A stretch of DNA of 64,000 nt. Origin: Pantoea sp. RIT-PI-b (lineage in GTDB: Bacteria > Pseudomonadota > Gammaproteobacteria > Enterobacterales > Enterobacteriaceae). The notes beneath the pieces were generated by a model that saw only the letters and a program-made list of their open reading frames with translations, ran no database searches and was not told the origin of the DNA. This document shows positions 61,673-64,000 of this stretch, piece by piece (position 1 is the first letter of the stretch; the number at the start of each line of letters is the position of its first letter). Location: contig NZ_LGIS01000027.1 of the NCBI RefSeq assembly GCF_001187905.1, positions 62,001-126,000 on the forward strand, in the 5' to 3' direction. A program made the translations under genes and the position numbers.

Positions 61673-63019
61673 ATGAATAGTTTTAGCCAGACAGCGGAAG
61701 CGGTGCAGAAACGCACCAATGCCCGTTACTGGATTGTGGTGATGTTATTTATCGTCACCTCATTCAACTACGGTGACCGCGCCACCATTTCGATTGCCGG
61801 TTCGGCGATGTCCAAAGATATCGGCCTCGATTCGGTCGGACTGGGCTATATCTTCTCCGCCTTCTCGTGGGCATACGTGATTGGTCAGATTCCAGGTGGT
61901 TGGCTGCTTGACCGCTTTGGCTCCAAACGCGTCTATTTCTGGAGCATCTTTACCTGGTCGCTGTTCACCTTGCTGCAAGGCTTCGTCGACGTGTTTAGCG
62001 GCTTCGGCATCATCGTTTCGCTGTTTATGCTGCGTTTCCTGGTCGGTTTGGCCGAGGCGCCATCCTTCCCCGGCAACAGCCGCATTGTAGCTGCCTGGTT
62101 CCCAGCGCAGGAGCGCGGTACGGCCGTGGCGATCTTCAACTCGGCGCAATACTTCGCCACAGTGATCTTCGCGCCGATCATGGGTTGGCTGGTTTCTGAA
62201 GTGGGCTGGGCGCACGTGTTCTGGTTCATGGGTGGATTGGGCATCATCCTCAGCTTTATCTGGCTGAAAGTGATCCACGATCCCACCGATCACCCGGGCG
62301 TGAACAAAGCCGAACTGGAGTACATGGAGCAGGGCGGTGCACTGATCAACATGGACGCCAAAAAAGACGATCGCAAAGTCAGCTGGAGCGAGAAGTGGTT
62401 CCAGATTAAACAACTGCTGACCTCACGCATGATGCTGGGCATCTACCTCGGCCAGTACTGTGTCAACGCCTTAACCTACTTCTTTATTACCTGGTTCCCG
62501 GTCTATCTGGTGCAGGCGCGCGGCATGTCGATTTTGAAAGCCGGCTTTATTGCTTCGATTCCGGCGGTGTGCGGCTTCCTTGGCGGCGTGTTGGGCGGGG
62601 TAATTTCCGATTACCTGATGCGTAAAACCGGCTCGCTGAATATCGCGCGCAAAACGCCGATTGTGCTCGGCATGCTGCTCTCCATATCGATGGTGATGTG
62701 TAACTACACCGACACCGAATGGGTGGTGGTGTTCTTCATGGCGCTGGCGTTCTTCGGTAAAGGCATTGGTGCGCTGGGTTGGGCAGTAATGGCGGATACC
62801 GCACCGAAAGAGATCAGCGGCCTGAGCGGCGGTCTGTTCAACATGTTCGGTAACTTCTCCGGCATCGTCACGCCGATTGCCATCGGTTACATCATCGCCA
62901 CCAGCGGATCGTTCGAAGGCGCGCTGGTTTATGTCGGTATCCATGCCTTTGTCGCCGCCTTTAGCTTCCTGGTGATTGCGGGCGATATTAAGCGCGTCGA
63001 ACTGAAAACCAGGCCATAA
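61673..63019 (+). CDS. gudP: GudP, glucarate/galactarate MFS transporter
   Basis: Anion:cation symporter-family permease for D-glucarate and probably galactarate. 448 residues (E. coli 450) from the ATG at 61673, which follows CAGGAG; an upstream in-frame ATG lacks conservation. The start region TNARYWIVVMLFIVTSFNYG and motifs YGDRATISIAGSAM, FGSKRVYFWSIF and GLAEAPSFPGNSRIVAAWFP are typical. About twelve membrane segments. gudX follows after nine bases. Confidence 0.94.
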   Translation: MNSFSQTAEAVQKRTNARYWIVVMLFIVTSFNYGDRATISIAGSAMSKDIGLDSVGLGYIFSAFSWAYVIGQIPGGWLLDRFGSKRVYFWSIFTWSLFTLLQGFVDVFSGFGIIVSLFMLRFLVGLAEAPSFPGNSRIVAAWFPAQERGTAVAIFNSAQYFATVIFAPIMGWLVSEVGWAHVFWFMGGLGIILSFIWLKVIHDPTDHPGVNKAELEYMEQGGALINMDAKKDDRKVSWSEKWFQIKQLLTSRMMLGIYLGQYCVNALTYFFITWFPVYLVQARGMSILKAGFIASIPAVCGFLGGVLGGVISDYLMRKTGSLNIARKTPIVLGMLLSISMVMCNYTDTEWVVVFFMALAFFGKGIGALGWAVMADTAPKEISGLSGGLFNMFGNFSGIVTPIAIGYIIATSGSFEGALVYVGIHAFVAAFSFLVIAGDIKRVELKTRP

Positions 63020-63028
63020 GGACGGAAT

Positions 63029-64000
63029 ATGACTACGCAAAGTACGCCGGTCATCACCGAAATGCAGGTGATTCCGGTTGCCGGTTACGACAGCATGCTG
63101 CTCAACATCGGTGGCGCGCACAGCGCCTGCTTCACCCGCAATATCGTGGTGCTCACCGACAGCGCCGGACACACTGGCGTGGGGGAAGCGCCGGGCGGCG
63201 AAACCATCTACCAAACCCTGGTCGAGGCGATTCCGCAGGTTAAAGGCCAGCAGGTGGCCCGCATGAACCGTCTGGTGCAGCAGGTGCACAAAGGCAATCA
63301 GTCGGCGGATTTCGATACCTTCGGTAAAGGTGCCTGGACCTTCGAACTGCGCGTCAATGCCGTCGCGGCGCTGGAGGCGGCACTGCTCGATTTGCTCGGT
63401 CAATGCCTTGGCGTGCCGGTGGCGGAACTGCTCGGTCCGGGGCAGCAGCGCGATGAAGTGACGGTGCTCGGTTATCTGTTCTATCTCGGCGATCGCCGTA
63501 AAACCGACTTACCGTATCTGACCGGCGAAGGTGCCAGCCACGATTGGTATCACTTACGCCATCAGGAAGCGCTGACGCCAGAATCCGTGGTGCGTCTGGC
63601 GGAAGCAGCACAGGACAAATACGGCTTTAAAGATTTCAAACTCAAAGGCGGCGTGCTGCCCGGTGAACAGGAGATCGAATCGGCGGCGGCGTTGAAAAAG
63701 CGCTTCCCCGATGCGCGCATCACCGTTGATCCCAACGGTGCCTGGACGCTCGACGAAGCGATTCGCTTATGTAAGGGCATGGGCGATGTGCTGACCTACG
63801 CCGAAGATCCGTGCGGTGCCGAGCAAGGCTACTCCGGTCGCGAAGTGATGGCTGAATTCCGCCGCGCCACCGGCTTGCCGGTGGCAACCAATATGATCGC
63901 CACCAACTGGCGCGAGATGAACCACGCGGTAATGCTCAACTCGGTCGATATCCCGCTGGCCGATCCACACTTCTGGACGCTGAGCGGTGCGGTGCGCGTG
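63029..64000 (+). CDS. gudX: GudX, glucarate dehydratase-related protein (partial)
   Basis: Enolase-superfamily protein of the glucarate dehydratase group; the first 324 codons are in the window. It is assigned to GudX rather than GudD because [20 protein letters not shown] and [19 protein letters not shown] match GudX, where GudD diverges. The KxK catalytic pair is K204/K206 in FKLKGG. Metal ligands D234 (TVDPNGAW) and E259 ([11 protein letters not shown]) and N288 (ATNMIATNW) are present; the expected catalytic His lies beyond the edge. E. coli GudX has little activity compared with GudD. A gudD gene is expected next but not visible. Confidence 0.9.
   Translation, partial: MTTQSTPVITEMQVIPVAGYDSMLLNIGGAHSACFTRNIVVLTDSAGHTGVGEAPGGETIYQTLVEAIPQVKGQQVARMNRLVQQVHKGNQSADFDTFGKGAWTFELRVNAVAALEAALLDLLGQCLGVPVAELLGPGQQRDEVTVLGYLFYLGDRRKTDLPYLTGEGASHDWYHLRHQEALTPESVVRLAEAAQDKYGFKDFKLKGGVLPGEQEIESAAALKKRFPDARITVDPNGAWTLDEAIRLCKGMGDVLTYAEDPCGAEQGYSGREVMAEFRRATGLPVATNMIATNWREMNHAVMLNSVDIPLADPHFWTLSGAVRV

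Overview
The window comes from a Gram-negative gammaproteobacterium of the order Enterobacterales, most likely family Erwiniaceae and probably Pantoea. This is inferred from E. coli-like protein sequences, high G+C, and gene order that follows the E. coli aas-to-gudX segment. It is almost entirely chromosomal core. I see no phage, insertion sequence, CRISPR array or recognisable defence island.

Layout. (1) 1-1993: the 5' part of a leftward gene for a repetitive Ig-like surface or secreted protein that runs off the window. (2) 2.1-17.7 kb: two complete RND efflux operons in tandem, an AcrAB/MexAB-type pump with its own outer-membrane channel, then mdtABC with a second channel gene in place of E. 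coli mdtD-baeSR. (3) 18.1-23.7 kb: aas-lplT (lysophospholipid re-acylation and flipping), then leftward mutH, ygdR and tas. (4) 23.7-24.4 kb: a gene-free stretch with a cluster of DnaA-box-like 9-mers. (5) 24.4-42.7 kb, rightward: rppH-ptsP, lgt-thyA, the ppdA-ppdB-ygdB-ppdC minor pseudopilin genes, and recC-ptrA-recB-recD. (6) 42.8-53.2 kb: argA with ArgR boxes, amiC, three initiator tRNA genes, mltA, tcdA/csdA/csdE, ygdI, the sRNA gcvB divergent from gcvA, ygdD, rlmM. (7) 53.5-59.4 kb: xni, ppnN, queF, syd, the sRNA csrB with an upstream UvrY-type palindrome, yqcC-truC-yqcA. (8) 59.6-64.0 kb: garD divergent from gudP-gudX, a galactarate/glucarate cluster cut by the window end.

The genes group by function: RecBCD repair with MutH; envelope maintenance (Aas/LplT, Lgt, AmiC, MltA, RND pumps); tRNA and rRNA modification (TcdA/CsdAE, TruC, QueF, RlmM); and post-transcriptional control (GcvB, CsrB, RppH, PtsP). 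The least explained material lies between genes: several families of short palindromes placed just after stop codons, two large cloverleaf-shaped palindromes, a tandem pair of 125-bp palindromes, three 38-bp direct repeats upstream of the first pump operon, and the DnaA-box cluster. I found no convincing new multi-gene system. The non-coding repeats and the truncated Ig-like gene are the best leads.
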